64,000 nucleotides of DNA from Microbacterium sp. LWO12-1.2 (GCF_040675875.1 NZ_JBEGII010000001.1:310001-374000); one strand, 5' to 3'. Shown: positions 36,785 through 46,134, numbered from the stretch's first letter. A program made the numbers and translations. Notes: generated by a model from the sequence alone, not told the origin.

Positions 36785-39250
36785 ATGACCGAAGCTCCTC
36801 TCATCGTTTCCGGAACCGCCGGCCCGCAGGGTCAGGACGACCTCCTCGCCGGCCTCAACCCGCAGCAGCTCGAAGCGGTGACCTACCGCGGCCCCGCGCT
36901 GCTCATCGTCGCGGGTGCCGGTTCCGGGAAGACCAGCGTGCTCACGCGGCGCATCGCGTCACTGCTGCGCAGTCGTGAGGCGTGGCCGAGCCAGATCCTC
37001 GCGATCACCTTCACCAACAAGGCGGCCGGGGAGATGCGCGAGCGCGTCGCGGGGCTGGTCGGCGACGTGGCCCGCGGCATGTGGATCTCGACCTTCCACT
37101 CGGCGTGCGTGCGCATCCTTCGCCGTGAAGCCGAGCAGTTCGGATTCACCAAGACCTTCACGATCTACGACTCGGGCGACTCCCGCGCTCTCATCAAGCG
37201 CCTGGTCAAGGAGCACGAGGCCGACGCCTACGGGTTGACTCCGGCATCCGTGCAGTCGCGCATCTCCAAGCTCAAGAACGAGCTGTCAGACGCCGAGTCC
37301 TACGCGCGCGACGCGAACATGTCCGACCCGGCGGAGCGCATCTTCGTCGAACTGTTCGCGGACTACCAGCGCCAGCTCCGCAAGGCCAACGCCTTCGACT
37401 TCGACGACCTCATCGGCCAGACGGTGTATCTGTTCCGTGCCTTCCCGCAGGTCGCCGACACCTACCGTCGACGCTTCCGGCACATCCTGGTGGACGAGTA
37501 CCAGGACACCAACCACGCGCAGTACGCGTTGATCCACGAGCTCACCCGACCGGTCTCCGCGTCAGCGGCGCCCGACCCGTATGCCTCGAACGGCATGATG
37601 ATCTTCGAGCCGGAGCCCGCAGCGAGCCAGGATGCTCCGGAGGGTGGCGCATCGCTCACGGTCGTCGGCGACTCCGACCAGTCGATCTACGCGTTCCGCG
37701 GTGCCGACATCCGCAACATCAGCGAGTTCGAGCGGGACTTTCCCGGTGCGCAGGTGGTGCTGCTCGAACAGAACTACCGCTCGACCCAGAACATCCTGTC
37801 GGCCGCCAACGCGGTCATCGGCAACAACTTCGATCGCAAGGACAAGAAGCTCTGGAGCGACAAGGGTGACGGTGACGCGATCATCGGCTTCACCGGGTAC
37901 TCGCAGCACGACGAGGCCCAGTTCGTCGCCGACGAGGTCGAGTCGCTGCACCGTGCCGGCATGCCCTACTCCGAGATGGCGGTCTTCTACCGCACGAACT
38001 CGCAGTCGCGCGCGCTGGAGGAGATCTTCATCCGTTCGGCCGTTCCGTACAAGGTCATGGGTGGCACCAAGTTCTACGATCGCGCCGAGATCAAGGACGC
38101 GCTCGCCTATCTGGTGGCGGTCGCGAACCCGGCCGACGACATGTCGGTCCGCCGCATCCTGAACAAGCCGCGCCGTGGCATCGGCGACGTCACCGAGACG
38201 GCGATCGCCCGGTTCGCCGAAGAGCACGACATGAGCTTCCGCGATGCGCTGGCGCACCCGACGCAGCTCGGTTTCGGACCGAAGATCCAGGCCGCAATCG
38301 CCCAGCTCGATGCCGTGCTCGCCGAAGCCACCGCGATCATGCTCCCCGCCTCGGGAGAGCTCCCGCCGCCCACGACGGTGGCCGAGGGGCTCAGCCTGCT
38401 GCTCTCGAAGAGCGGCTACCTCGACGCGCTGCGGGCCAGTCGCGACCCGCAGGATGAGGCGCGTGTCGAGAACCTCGACGAGTTCGTCGCCGTCACCCGC
38501 GACTTCGCCCGCAACAATCCCGAGGGCACCATCGTCGACTTCCTGACCGAGGTCGCGCTGGTCTCCGACGCCGACGATCTCGAAGACGAGTCCGGCACGG
38601 TGTCGCTCATGACCATGCACACCGCCAAGGGCCTCGAGTACGACGCCGTCTTCGTGACCGGAGTCGAGGAGGACCTCATCCCGCACCGCATCTCCGCGGG
38701 GGAGCCGGGTGGCCCCCAGGAGGAGCGTCGGCTGTTCTACGTCGGCATCACCCGTGCGCGTAAGCGCCTGCACCTCTCGCTCGCGATGACCCGTGCGCAG
38801 TTCGGTGAGGTGACGGTCGCGATGCCCAGCCGCTTCCTGCAGGAGATCCCGGCCGCGCTGATCGACTGGCGTCAGTCTCCGGGCGATGTGAACTCGCGCG
38901 GCGGCATGCAGTCCCGCGCCCTCAACGCGCGTCGCTCCGGAGGGTTCGGTTCCTCCGGCTCCGGCTCCGGCTCCGGCGACCGTTTCGGGGTCAAGGCGCT
39001 CCCGGGCAGAGACTCACTCAAGCCGCTGTCGACCGCGATGGATCGGTTCCCGAACCGCGTCACCGCCAAGGTGCGCGACAACGGCGATCTGGAGCTCACC
39101 GCTGGCGACCGCATCAGGCACACCGACTTCGGCGAGGGGCGTGTCGACGCCGTGACCGGAGAGGGCGCCAAGCGCATCGCGCATGTGCGGTTCGACACAT
39201 CCGGTCAGAAGAAGCTGCTGATCAAGGTCGCGCCGATCGAGAAGATCTAG
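36785..39250 (+). CDS. pcrA: ATP-dependent 3'-5' DNA helicase, UvrD/PcrA type
   Basis: This 821-residue SF1A helicase has LNPQQLEAV (Q motif), Walker A VAGAGSGKT, TFTNKAAGEM (Ia), LVDEYQDTNHAQY (II), VVGDSDQSIYAFRGAD (III), LEQNYRST (IV), MTMHTAKGLEYDAVFV (V) and EERRLFYVGITRARKRL (VI). Length and motif order fit actinobacterial PcrA/UvrD1, which acts in nucleotide excision repair and replication-fork clearance. A Gly/Ser linker near residue 725 leads to the C-terminal Tudor-like domain (GDRIRHTDFGEGRV). It is probably followed in the same transcription unit by, or is independent of, the SseB-like gene, which has its own -10. Confidence 0.95.
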   Translation: MTEAPLIVSGTAGPQGQDDLLAGLNPQQLEAVTYRGPALLIVAGAGSGKTSVLTRRIASLLRSREAWPSQILAITFTNKAAGEMRERVAGLVGDVARGMWISTFHSACVRILRREAEQFGFTKTFTIYDSGDSRALIKRLVKEHEADAYGLTPASVQSRISKLKNELSDAESYARDANMSDPAERIFVELFADYQRQLRKANAFDFDDLIGQTVYLFRAFPQVADTYRRRFRHILVDEYQDTNHAQYALIHELTRPVSASAAPDPYASNGMMIFEPEPAASQDAPEGGASLTVVGDSDQSIYAFRGADIRNISEFERDFPGAQVVLLEQNYRSTQNILSAANAVIGNNFDRKDKKLWSDKGDGDAIIGFTGYSQHDEAQFVADEVESLHRAGMPYSEMAVFYRTNSQSRALEEIFIRSAVPYKVMGGTKFYDRAEIKDALAYLVAVANPADDMSVRRILNKPRRGIGDVTETAIARFAEEHDMSFRDALAHPTQLGFGPKIQAAIAQLDAVLAEATAIMLPASGELPPPTTVAEGLSLLLSKSGYLDALRASRDPQDEARVENLDEFVAVTRDFARNNPEGTIVDFLTEVALVSDADDLEDESGTVSLMTMHTAKGLEYDAVFVTGVEEDLIPHRISAGEPGGPQEERRLFYVGITRARKRLHLSLAMTRAQFGEVTVAMPSRFLQEIPAALIDWRQSPGDVNSRGGMQSRALNARRSGGFGSSGSGSGSGDRFGVKALPGRDSLKPLSTAMDRFPNRVTAKVRDNGDLELTAGDRIRHTDFGEGRVDAVTGEGAKRIAHVRFDTSGQKKLLIKVAPIEKI

Positions 39251-39278
39251 TCCGCATCGCGGGTCGCTCGTGGCGGGT

Positions 39279-39284
39279 TAGGCT
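39279..39284 (+). promoter_or_regulatory. -10 hexamer of a leaderless promoter (SseB-like gene)
   Basis: TAGGCT ends 7 bases before ATG 39292. Confidence 0.6.
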
Positions 39285-39291
39285 GACAGAT

Positions 39292-40437
39292 ATGGCCCTG
39301 TTCTCTCGCCGCAAGAAGACCGGTGACGATGTCGTCGCCCCCGCATCCGACGTCTCCGAGACCGAGGGCGCTGCCCCGGTCGATGCGGAGGTGACCGCCC
39401 CGGCTGCAGAGCCCGAGGTCGCAGCCCCCAGCATCGGTATCTCGGTGCAGGCGTTCCGCGGTGTCGGAGAAGCGGCCGGACCCGCGGTGTCATTGCCCGA
39501 CCAGAACGAGCAGCCGGGTTCTCCGGCCGACGCCGCGCCCCGTGCACCCCAGACGACGGCGACCGCGAACCCGCCGAGGCCCGCCGAGCCTGTCGAGCGC
39601 CGACTGCCCCTCGCGGCGGCACTGCCGCCCGAGCAGACCGAGACCGTCGCGGGCATGAAGGACAACGTGCTGCTGCGCGAGGCCCTGAAGGAGATCGAAG
39701 CAGGCGCGACCAACGAGCAGTTGCTCGGCGTCATGCGCCAGGCGCTGCAGGGGCACCTCTACATCCGCGTGAACGGCGACGCCCGCGCGCAGATCGCCGA
39801 GGGCAAGCCGCTGGCCGTCGCCGTCGTGCGCGATGAAGAGCGTCAGTTCATGCTCGCGTTCAGCTCCGCCGCCGCCGTGCGGGACTCCGTGCAGCTCGAA
39901 CAGGACCCCGCTGCGACCTCCGCCGTCGCCCAGCCGGTCACCTCGGTGCTGCAGCAGGTCGTCGCCGGCGACTTCGCCGGCCTCATCGTCGACAACGCCT
40001 CGGCACCGCATCGCGTCGTCTTCCCCACTGAGCTGCTGCAGAAGACCCTCGAGCAGGCCGATGTCGATATGAAGGTCAAGACGATCCTCGCGACTCCGCG
40101 GGCCCAGGACTCGGCGACCAAGGTCGGGGAGGCGCTGGCGACCACGCGAATGTGGGTGGCCGTGAACGACGGCACCGGCAGCGGACAGGTCGGCATCGCC
40201 GAGGCGCAGACCACCGACGGCAAGCGGTTCCTGCAGCTCTTCACGCACCCGCTCGAGGTGATCGCCCTCGGCCGCGGTGACCGGCCGCTGCCCTTCACTC
40301 CGGATCAGCTTGCGAAGGTGCTCTCCAGCCACACCGAGATGGCCGGCGTCATCATCGACTCGGCCGGACCGTCGATGATCGTCGAGCGTGACGCACTCGC
40401 TCCGGTGCTCGTGCTCGCGGTGGACCTCGGCGACTGA
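39292..40437 (+). CDS. SseB-family protein
   Basis: This 381-residue protein starts with a basic segment (FSRRKK) and about 120 residues of Ala/Pro/Glu-rich disordered sequence. Two SseB-like domains follow, at about 125-250 (NVLLREALKEIEAG, GHLYIRVNG, PTELLQKTLE) and 255-380. SseB N-terminal-domain proteins in actinobacteria are of unknown function; some belong to secretion systems, but no secretion genes are nearby. The family call rests on the second half. Confidence 0.7.
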   Translation: MALFSRRKKTGDDVVAPASDVSETEGAAPVDAEVTAPAAEPEVAAPSIGISVQAFRGVGEAAGPAVSLPDQNEQPGSPADAAPRAPQTTATANPPRPAEPVERRLPLAAALPPEQTETVAGMKDNVLLREALKEIEAGATNEQLLGVMRQALQGHLYIRVNGDARAQIAEGKPLAVAVVRDEERQFMLAFSSAAAVRDSVQLEQDPAATSAVAQPVTSVLQQVVAGDFAGLIVDNASAPHRVVFPTELLQKTLEQADVDMKVKTILATPRAQDSATKVGEALATTRMWVAVNDGTGSGQVGIAEAQTTDGKRFLQLFTHPLEVIALGRGDRPLPFTPDQLAKVLSSHTEMAGVIIDSAGPSMIVERDALAPVLVLAVDLGD

Positions 40438-40489
40438 CCTCGCCCGACTACCGTCTCCTCCGGGGGTTCCGCCGCGCACGCCCGCGTCC

Positions 40490-40495
40490 TAGTGT
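40490..40495 (+). promoter_or_regulatory. -10 hexamer of a leaderless promoter (NHEJ polymerase gene)
   Basis: TAGTGT ends 6 bases before ATG 40502. Confidence 0.55.
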
Positions 40496-40501
40496 CGGAG
40501 C

Positions 40502-41557
40502 ATGGCCTCCGAACGCGTGACCGTTACCGTCGCCGACACCGACGGGGAGCGCGACGTCGTGCTCTCCAGTCCGAACCGGGTCGTCTGGCCCGACCTCGGC
40601 ATCACCAAGGCGGAGCTCGCGGAGTACGTGCAGCGAGTCTCGGTGCCTTTCCTCGCGGCGAACGGTGGGCGGCCGGTCTCGCTCGAGCGGTTCCGTGACG
40701 GGATCGGCAGTGACGGGTTCTTCTCGAAGAACCCCCCGAAGGGCACTCCTGACTACGTCGACGCCGTCACGGTGACGTACAACAGCGGGAGACAGCATCC
40801 GCAGATCGTGCTCAACCGCGCGAGCGCGATCGTCTGGGCGGTGCAGATGAACACGATCGTGTTCCACCCGTGGGCGTCGCTCGCGTCGGATGCCGACAAT
40901 CCCATCGAGCTGCGGATCGACCTGGACCCGCAACCAGGCACGGACTTCGGCGACGCCGTGCGCGCCGCCCACGTGCTGCGCGAGGTGCTGCAGGAAGCGG
41001 GCCTGGAGGCATTCGCGAAGACCAGCGGCAACCGCGGACTGCACGTCTTCGCGCCCATCGAACCGACTCACGAGTTCCTCGACGTGCGTCACGCGGTGAT
41101 CGCTGCGGGACGCGAGCTGGAGCGGCGGATGCCCGAGCGGGTGACGATGAACTGGTGGAAGGAGGAGCGCGGAGAGCGGATCTTCGTCGACTTCAACCAG
41201 GCCAACCGCGACCGCACCATGGCCGGCGCCTACAGCCCGCGTGCCCTCTCCGCGGCGACCGTGTCGACCCCCGTGCACTGGGGGGAGCTGGATGGCCTCG
41301 ATCCGACGCGGTTCACGGTGCGTAGCATCCCGGCGCGACTCGACGACGTGGGCGACCCCTGGGCGTCGATGCAGGACGCTCCTGGACGCATCGACACTCT
41401 GCTGGAGTGGTGGGCACGCGACGTCGAGAACGGGCTGGGGGAGCTGTCGTTCCCTCCGGAGTTCCCCAAGATGCCGGGCGAGCCGCCCCGCGTGCAGCCG
41501 AGCAAGAAGGTCGCGGCGAACTGGGACGACGACGGTAGTCCCGCCGAGAAGAGCTGA
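40502..41557 (+). CDS. LigD-type NHEJ polymerase (PolDom/AEP primase-polymerase)
   Basis: This 351-residue protein equals the polymerase domain of LigD standing alone. The metal site is D140-L-D142 in RIDLDPQPG with D230 in IFVDFNQANR; KTSGNRGLHVFAPI is the nucleotide-binding segment and FFSKNPPKGTPDYV lies near the N-terminus. Such enzymes add ribo- or deoxynucleotides at double-strand breaks before ligation. The stop lies 6 bases from the stop of a convergent ATP-dependent ligase gene, suggesting a split LigD. There is no nuclease (PE) domain and no Ku gene in the window. Confidence 0.9.
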   Translation: MASERVTVTVADTDGERDVVLSSPNRVVWPDLGITKAELAEYVQRVSVPFLAANGGRPVSLERFRDGIGSDGFFSKNPPKGTPDYVDAVTVTYNSGRQHPQIVLNRASAIVWAVQMNTIVFHPWASLASDADNPIELRIDLDPQPGTDFGDAVRAAHVLREVLQEAGLEAFAKTSGNRGLHVFAPIEPTHEFLDVRHAVIAAGRELERRMPERVTMNWWKEERGERIFVDFNQANRDRTMAGAYSPRALSAATVSTPVHWGELDGLDPTRFTVRSIPARLDDVGDPWASMQDAPGRIDTLLEWWARDVENGLGELSFPPEFPKMPGEPPRVQPSKKVAANWDDDGSPAEKS

Positions 41558-41563
41558 CCGCGC

Positions 41564-42607
41564 TCAGGCCAGCACGTCGGCGAGGTCGTAGCCGGCGACC
41601 GTGTCGAGCTGATCGTAGGTGCACGACCGCGCCTCGCGATCGGGCCGCCACCGCTCGAACTGCACGGTGTGCCGGAAGCGGGCGCCCTCGAGCTGGTCGT
41701 AGCGCACCTCGAGCACCCGCTCGGGGCGCAGCCGCACGAATGACACATCCTTCGCGCCGCTGAAGCGCGAACGCTCGCCCTCCCCGGTGACTGCATCGCC
41801 CGCCTCGTCGCGCTCCACGAACGGCGCCAATTCCGTCACGAGCTCCTGACGGCGCACGTCGCTCCATGCCGCCACTCCGCCGACCTGGCGCAGAGTGCCG
41901 TCGTCGCCGTAGAGCCCGACCAGCAGCGAACCCACACCGGAACCCGACTTGTGGATGCGATACCCGAGCGCGACGACATCCGCCGTGCGCGCGTGCTTGA
42001 TCTTGATCAGCGTGCGCTTGCCAGGAGCGTAGGGGTGGGCGAGGGGTTTGGCGACGACGCCGTCGAGTCCCGCTCCTTCGAACTCGGCGAGCCAACTCAC
42101 CGCGGCATCGCGATCGCGGGTGGTGCGAGTGAGGTGCAGCGGGTGCGGCACGTCGGCCAGGAGCCGCTCCAGACGCTCCCGACGTTCCTCGAAGGGCGTC
42201 GCGAGCAGATCGTCTTCACCTTCGGCGAGCAGGTCGAACGCGATGAACATGGCCGGAGTCTCGGCGGCCAGCCGGGCGACGCGGGACGCCGCGGGATGGA
42301 TGCGCTGGCTGAGGGCCTCCCAGTCCAGGCGCTGCGCGCCCTCGGGACCGGTGGCGACCACGATCTCGCCGTCGAGCAGGCACGGACCGGGCAGCAGCGT
42401 CGGGATGGCCTCGACCAGCTCGGGGAAGTACCGGGTCAGCGGCTTCGCTCCGCGCGAGCCGATCTCGACGCTCTCGCCGTCCCATGAGATGAGTCCGCGG
42501 AAGCCGTCCCACTTGGGCTCGTACAGCAACCCGCCGGGCGTCTTCATCGGGTCGGGGACGACCGCTGCGGCCTTGGCGAGCATCGGCGCGGGGATCTCGT
42601 AGCGCAT
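41564..42607 (-). CDS. ATP-dependent DNA ligase (LigC/LigD-ligase type)
   Basis: This 347-residue ligase has nucleotidyl lysine K32 in EPKWDGFR, the motif III-like LLDGEIVV, FIAFDLLA, LDGVVAKPL (motif IV) and IKIKHARTADVV (motif V), followed by an OB-fold domain (LRPERVLEVRYDQ). Its size matches stand-alone LigC/LigD ligase domains rather than LigB. ATG 42607 begins right before the adenylation domain; the longer open frame upstream is non-coding. It is convergent with the NHEJ polymerase, likely its functional partner in break repair. The 151-base gap on its upstream side holds no recognised feature. Confidence 0.92.
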   Translation of the reverse strand: MRYEIPAPMLAKAAAVVPDPMKTPGGLLYEPKWDGFRGLISWDGESVEIGSRGAKPLTRYFPELVEAIPTLLPGPCLLDGEIVVATGPEGAQRLDWEALSQRIHPAASRVARLAAETPAMFIAFDLLAEGEDDLLATPFEERRERLERLLADVPHPLHLTRTTRDRDAAVSWLAEFEGAGLDGVVAKPLAHPYAPGKRTLIKIKHARTADVVALGYRIHKSGSGVGSLLVGLYGDDGTLRQVGGVAAWSDVRRQELVTELAPFVERDEAGDAVTGEGERSRFSGAKDVSFVRLRPERVLEVRYDQLEGARFRHTVQFERWRPDREARSCTYDQLDTVAGYDLADVLA

Positions 42608-42758
42608 GGCTCCATCCTGGCCCTGCCATCGCCGCGGCGGAAGGGCGCGCGAGGCCGCGTCATGACTCAGGATGAACGTCGCCGTCGATCCGCGCAGCGT
42701 GCGGCTTTCCGGCGGAGCGTCGGCCCGAGGCGCGAGGCGTCCTGAGTTGTGGATGGGG

Positions 42759-44210
42759 TCAGTCGAACAGGTCGGACAGTGCGTGGGGGAGTCCCGCGTC
42801 GGCGAGGGCCGTGCGGGCGGCGTGCCAGCCGGCCATGCCGTTGACCCCCGGACCCGGTGGGGTGGCGGACGAGGCGAGGTAGACGCCGCGCATCGGTGCG
42901 CGCCAGGGGGTGGGCGACAAGGTAGGGCGCCGCAGGGCCTGGGTGAGGCTGAAGACGCCACCGGAGATGTCGCCACCGATCTCAGCCGGATTGACTGCTT
43001 CGCGCGACGACGCCGGTACGGCGTGGTGTGCGAGGATGCGATCGCGGAAGCCCGGAGCGAAACGCTCGACCTGCGCCGTGATGAGCGCTGTCGGGTCGAG
43101 ATCCGAGCCGGCGGGCACGTGGATGTACGCCCAGAACACGGCATGGCCGGCGGGAGCCCGCGACGGGTCGAACACCGAAGGCTGCACCGCGAGCACGTAC
43201 GGCCGGTCGCTCACCCGGCCACGTGCCACCGCGTTCTCGCTCGCCCAGACTTCGTCGCGCGTGCCGCCGATGTGCACGGTCGGCGCCTGTGCCACGTCGG
43301 TATTCGCCCAGGGGACGGGGCCATCCAGGGCGAAGTCGACCTTCGCGGCTCCGGGGCCGTAGCGGTAGGACGTGATCGCCCGCGCGTAGCGCGCGGGGAT
43401 GTCGGGGTGGGTCAGGGCCAGACGCGGCGAGCTGTTCAGCAGCAGCAGATCTCCACGGGCCGGGTCGCCCCAGTCGAGCGTGCCCAGGTCGGTGATGTGC
43501 GCTCCGGTCTCGACCGCTCCACCGTGCGACTCGATGTCGGCGACCAGGGCATCGGCGATGCGTTGTGCTCCGCCGCGGGGGTACATCCACCCGCCGGCGT
43601 GCGCGTGGGCGGCGAGCAGCAGTCCGGCTGCGGCGCCGGCGAGCGACGGCAACCGCGTGTTCGCGTGGGCGACGACGCCCGCCATGAGTGCGGCGGCCTC
43701 GTCCGTGCGGAACGCGTGGCGGGCGAACGGCCCGCTCTGGTCGAGCATCCGCACGGCGTAGCGCGCTGCGGTGAGCGGGTCATGGGGGACACGGAGCATC
43801 GCGTTGCCGGTGAAGTCCGCGAGGCCGTCGATGTGCTGGGCGAGGGGGTGCAGACGGTTCTGCCAGGCCTCACCGTCGACTCCCAGCTCGCGTGCGGTGC
43901 GGTCGATGTCGCGCCAGGCGACGCCCGCTCGTGCGTCGTCGAGGGGGTGCGCATAGGAGATCTCCGGACGGATCCAGTCGACCCGCTCGGCCAGTCCGAA
44001 TGCCCGGAAGAAGGGGGAGGCCAGGGCCGCGGGGTGCACCGCGGAGCAGACGTCATGCCGGAACCCGGGGAGCGTCGACTCGAGCGTGCGCACGCCGCCG
44101 CCGAACGTCTCGGCCGCTTCCAGCACCCGCACCTCGTAGCCGGCGCGTGCGAGCGCGACCGCGGCGGCGAGACCGTTCGGTCCGGACCCGATGATGGTTG
44201 CCCGTGACAT
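42759..44210 (-). CDS. Phytoene-desaturase-like FAD/NAD(P) oxidoreductase
   Basis: This 483-residue flavoprotein is of the COG1233 type. The N-terminal dinucleotide fold IIGSGPNGLAAAVALARAG is followed by GGGVRTLESTLPGF, as in CrtI-related enzymes, and the C-terminus has the conserved GVYLASSATPPGPGVNGMAG. There is no carotenoid gene nearby, so a carotenoid role is unsupported; many soil actinobacteria carry such enzymes with unknown substrates. The start ATG 44210 lies 6 bases after a GAGACT hexamer on the minus strand (possible leaderless start). Confidence 0.82.
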   Translation of the reverse strand: MSRATIIGSGPNGLAAAVALARAGYEVRVLEAAETFGGGVRTLESTLPGFRHDVCSAVHPAALASPFFRAFGLAERVDWIRPEISYAHPLDDARAGVAWRDIDRTARELGVDGEAWQNRLHPLAQHIDGLADFTGNAMLRVPHDPLTAARYAVRMLDQSGPFARHAFRTDEAAALMAGVVAHANTRLPSLAGAAAGLLLAAHAHAGGWMYPRGGAQRIADALVADIESHGGAVETGAHITDLGTLDWGDPARGDLLLLNSSPRLALTHPDIPARYARAITSYRYGPGAAKVDFALDGPVPWANTDVAQAPTVHIGGTRDEVWASENAVARGRVSDRPYVLAVQPSVFDPSRAPAGHAVFWAYIHVPAGSDLDPTALITAQVERFAPGFRDRILAHHAVPASSREAVNPAEIGGDISGGVFSLTQALRRPTLSPTPWRAPMRGVYLASSATPPGPGVNGMAGWHAARTALADAGLPHALSDLFD

Positions 44211-44305
44211 CACGCCAGTCTCGCACGCGGACACGCCCAGGGTGTGGAGCGATCAGTTCGAGAATCGGTCGGCGGCCGCGCTCAGACGTGCGATCCTGGA
44301 GAGTG

Positions 44306-44791
44306 ATGAAAGAAGTTCAGGGGCCGACCCCCGCAGGCACCTCCCGTCCATATCGCTCGCTGCCCGAAGCACTGCGCGCGCACCGCATCGACCCGTCGAA
44401 CCACGAGTTCATCACCGGCATCATGGATGCCGTCGGTATCAGCTCGTTCATCGACCGCGGCCGCTACATCGAGGCCATCCGTCTCGGTGAGGGTGCCGCG
44501 CTCCACATCGGCAAGACCTACACCAACGGCTTCACCGAGGACGAGCGCATCGTCGTCGGCTCGACCCCGCTGCGGCTGCAGCCGAGCGAGGGACGCGCGC
44601 CGCTGTTCTACGTCAGCCACCCGAGCGAGTTCATCCCGCTGACGCCGCCGCGCGCGGTGAAGCGCGCGACGACCCCGCGGGTGACCGCTCCCCGCGAGCG
44701 CGCGTCGAAGCCGGTCGAAGAGCGCGACTACGGCGTGTGCGACGTCTGCTTCATGGTGAAGACGCCGGCGGGCGGCTGCGGCTGCAACTGA
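44306..44791 (+). CDS. Hypothetical protein with a C-terminal Cys cluster
   Basis: This 161-residue protein was not recognised. Residues 1-110 look like one folded domain (HEFITGIMDAVG, GEGAALHIGKTYTNGF, FYVSHPSEF). They are followed by a basic, proline-rich linker and a final C-x2-C-x8-C-x-C (GVCDVCFMVKTPAGGCGCN) that could bind zinc or an iron-sulphur centre. ATG 44306 with GGAGAG upstream was chosen; longer frames run into the neighbouring promoter. It is monocistronic between divergent and convergent neighbours. Confidence 0.65.
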   Translation: MKEVQGPTPAGTSRPYRSLPEALRAHRIDPSNHEFITGIMDAVGISSFIDRGRYIEAIRLGEGAALHIGKTYTNGFTEDERIVVGSTPLRLQPSEGRAPLFYVSHPSEFIPLTPPRAVKRATTPRVTAPRERASKPVEERDYGVCDVCFMVKTPAGGCGCN

Positions 44792-44816
44792 CGGGTTCGC
44801 TGCGGAGCGCTGCTGC

Positions 44817-46052
44817 TCAGACGAAGGCGCTCATCCCGGTGATGTCGCGGCCGAGCAGCAGTGCCTGCACGCTCTCGGTGCCTTCGTAGGTGTGGATCGC
44901 CTCGATGTCGGCCATGTGCTGCATGACGCCGTTCTCGAGCAGGATGCCGTTGCCGCCGAGCAGATCGCGGGCGACGGCGGCCACACGTCGGGCGGCACGG
45001 GTGTTGTGGAACTTCGCGAGCGAGGCCTGCGTCGGACGCAGCTCTCCCGCGGTCTCCAGATCGGCGAGCCGACGGCAGTAGAGCTGCATCGCGGTGACGT
45101 CCTCGAGCATGTGGGTCAGGCGTTCCTGCACCATCTGGAACTTCGCCAGCGGCTTGCCGAACTGCACGCGCTGCGTCGCATAGGTGAGCGCCGCCTCGTA
45201 GCAGGCCGTCGCGTGACCGAGGGCCGACCAGGCGACGCCGGAGCGCGTGGCGTACAGCACGATCGACGCGTCCTTGAAGCTCTTCGTGCCGGGGAGCACG
45301 GCGTCGAGCGGCACGCGCACGTCATCGAGTTCGATGTGCGCCTGGTGGATCGCGCGCAACGAGGCTTTGCCGCGGATGACCGATCCCGTGTAGCCGGGGG
45401 TGTCCTGCTCGACCAGGAAGCAGCGCACAGCGCCGTGCTCTGGTGCGGTCTCGTCGTCGACCCGGGCCCAGACGAAGGTGATGCCGCCGGAAGCTCCGTT
45501 GCCGATCCACTTCTTCGTGCCACGGAGCACCCAGGCGTCGCCGTCACGTCGCGCCACGGTTTCGAGGGAGACGGAGTCGGAGCCGTGGTCGGGTTCGGTG
45601 AGTGCGAAGGAGCCGAGCACGGAGCCGTCGGCCAGCGCGGTGAGCCACTTCTCCTGCTGCGTCTCGGAGCCGAACAAGGCCAGGGTGCGCAGTGCGAGCC
45701 CACCCTGCACCGCGAGGATCGTGCCGAGTGAGCCGTCGCCCCGCGAGATCTCCATGTTCACGAGCCCGGCCGCCAGCGGCGAGAGCCGCGTCAGCAACGG
45801 ATGCTCGATGCCGTCGACCACGAGGTCCATCTCGCCCATCCGGCGGGCGGCATCGAGCGGGTACTCCGCGCGATCCCAGGCGTCGGCCATCTGCGGGGCG
45901 ACCTCGTCGATGTACGCCTTGGCGCGGTCCCACGCGGCGCGGTCTGCGGCGGGGATGTCGGAGAACACGGCGTAGTAGTCGCTGTCCTGGCGTCCGGTGA
46001 CGTCGTACGACGAGACGCGCTCGCCGGGGAACGGGGAAGCTTCGGTGCTCAT
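44817..46052 (-). CDS. Acyl-CoA dehydrogenase, glutaryl-CoA-dehydrogenase-like
   Basis: This 411-residue flavoenzyme has FALTEPDHGSDSVSLET (FAD loop), WIGNGASGGITFVWAR, the substrate-binding QRVQFGKPLAKFQ and the catalytic glutamate in HTYEGTESVQALLLGRDITG. The latter segment is closer to glutaryl-CoA dehydrogenase than to medium-chain enzymes. ATG 46052 has AAGGAG 8 bases upstream. It is downstream of, and in the same direction as, a TetR gene 82 bases away; two inverted repeats lie between them. Confidence 0.85.
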   Translation of the reverse strand: MSTEASPFPGERVSSYDVTGRQDSDYYAVFSDIPAADRAAWDRAKAYIDEVAPQMADAWDRAEYPLDAARRMGEMDLVVDGIEHPLLTRLSPLAAGLVNMEISRGDGSLGTILAVQGGLALRTLALFGSETQQEKWLTALADGSVLGSFALTEPDHGSDSVSLETVARRDGDAWVLRGTKKWIGNGASGGITFVWARVDDETAPEHGAVRCFLVEQDTPGYTGSVIRGKASLRAIHQAHIELDDVRVPLDAVLPGTKSFKDASIVLYATRSGVAWSALGHATACYEAALTYATQRVQFGKPLAKFQMVQERLTHMLEDVTAMQLYCRRLADLETAGELRPTQASLAKFHNTRAARRVAAVARDLLGGNGILLENGVMQHMADIEAIHTYEGTESVQALLLGRDITGMSAFV

Positions 46053-46088
46053 GATGACTCCTTCGTGGCACCAAGTATCGTACTCGCC

Positions 46089-46115
46089 GAAACTCGGTTT
46101 CACGACAGGATGTCG
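46089..46115. promoter_or_regulatory. Two inverted repeats upstream of the acyl-CoA dehydrogenase gene
   Basis: GAAAC-TCG-GTTTC (46089-46101) and CGACA-GGA-TGTCG (46103-46115) are perfect short palindromes in the 82-base gap after the TetR gene. They could be operators for that regulator. Confidence 0.35.
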
Positions 46116-46134
46116 TTCGGAGGGTGCTGCGCGC

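Noticed and set aside
42759..44210. Carotenoid biosynthesis gene (crtI)
   Set aside because: The dinucleotide fold fits the wider family, but no other carotenoid gene is nearby and many homologous oxidoreductases have other, unknown substrates.
46053..46134. Possible small gene between the TetR and acyl-CoA dehydrogenase genes
   Set aside because: Only 82 bases, with palindromes and a ribosome site but no supported frame.
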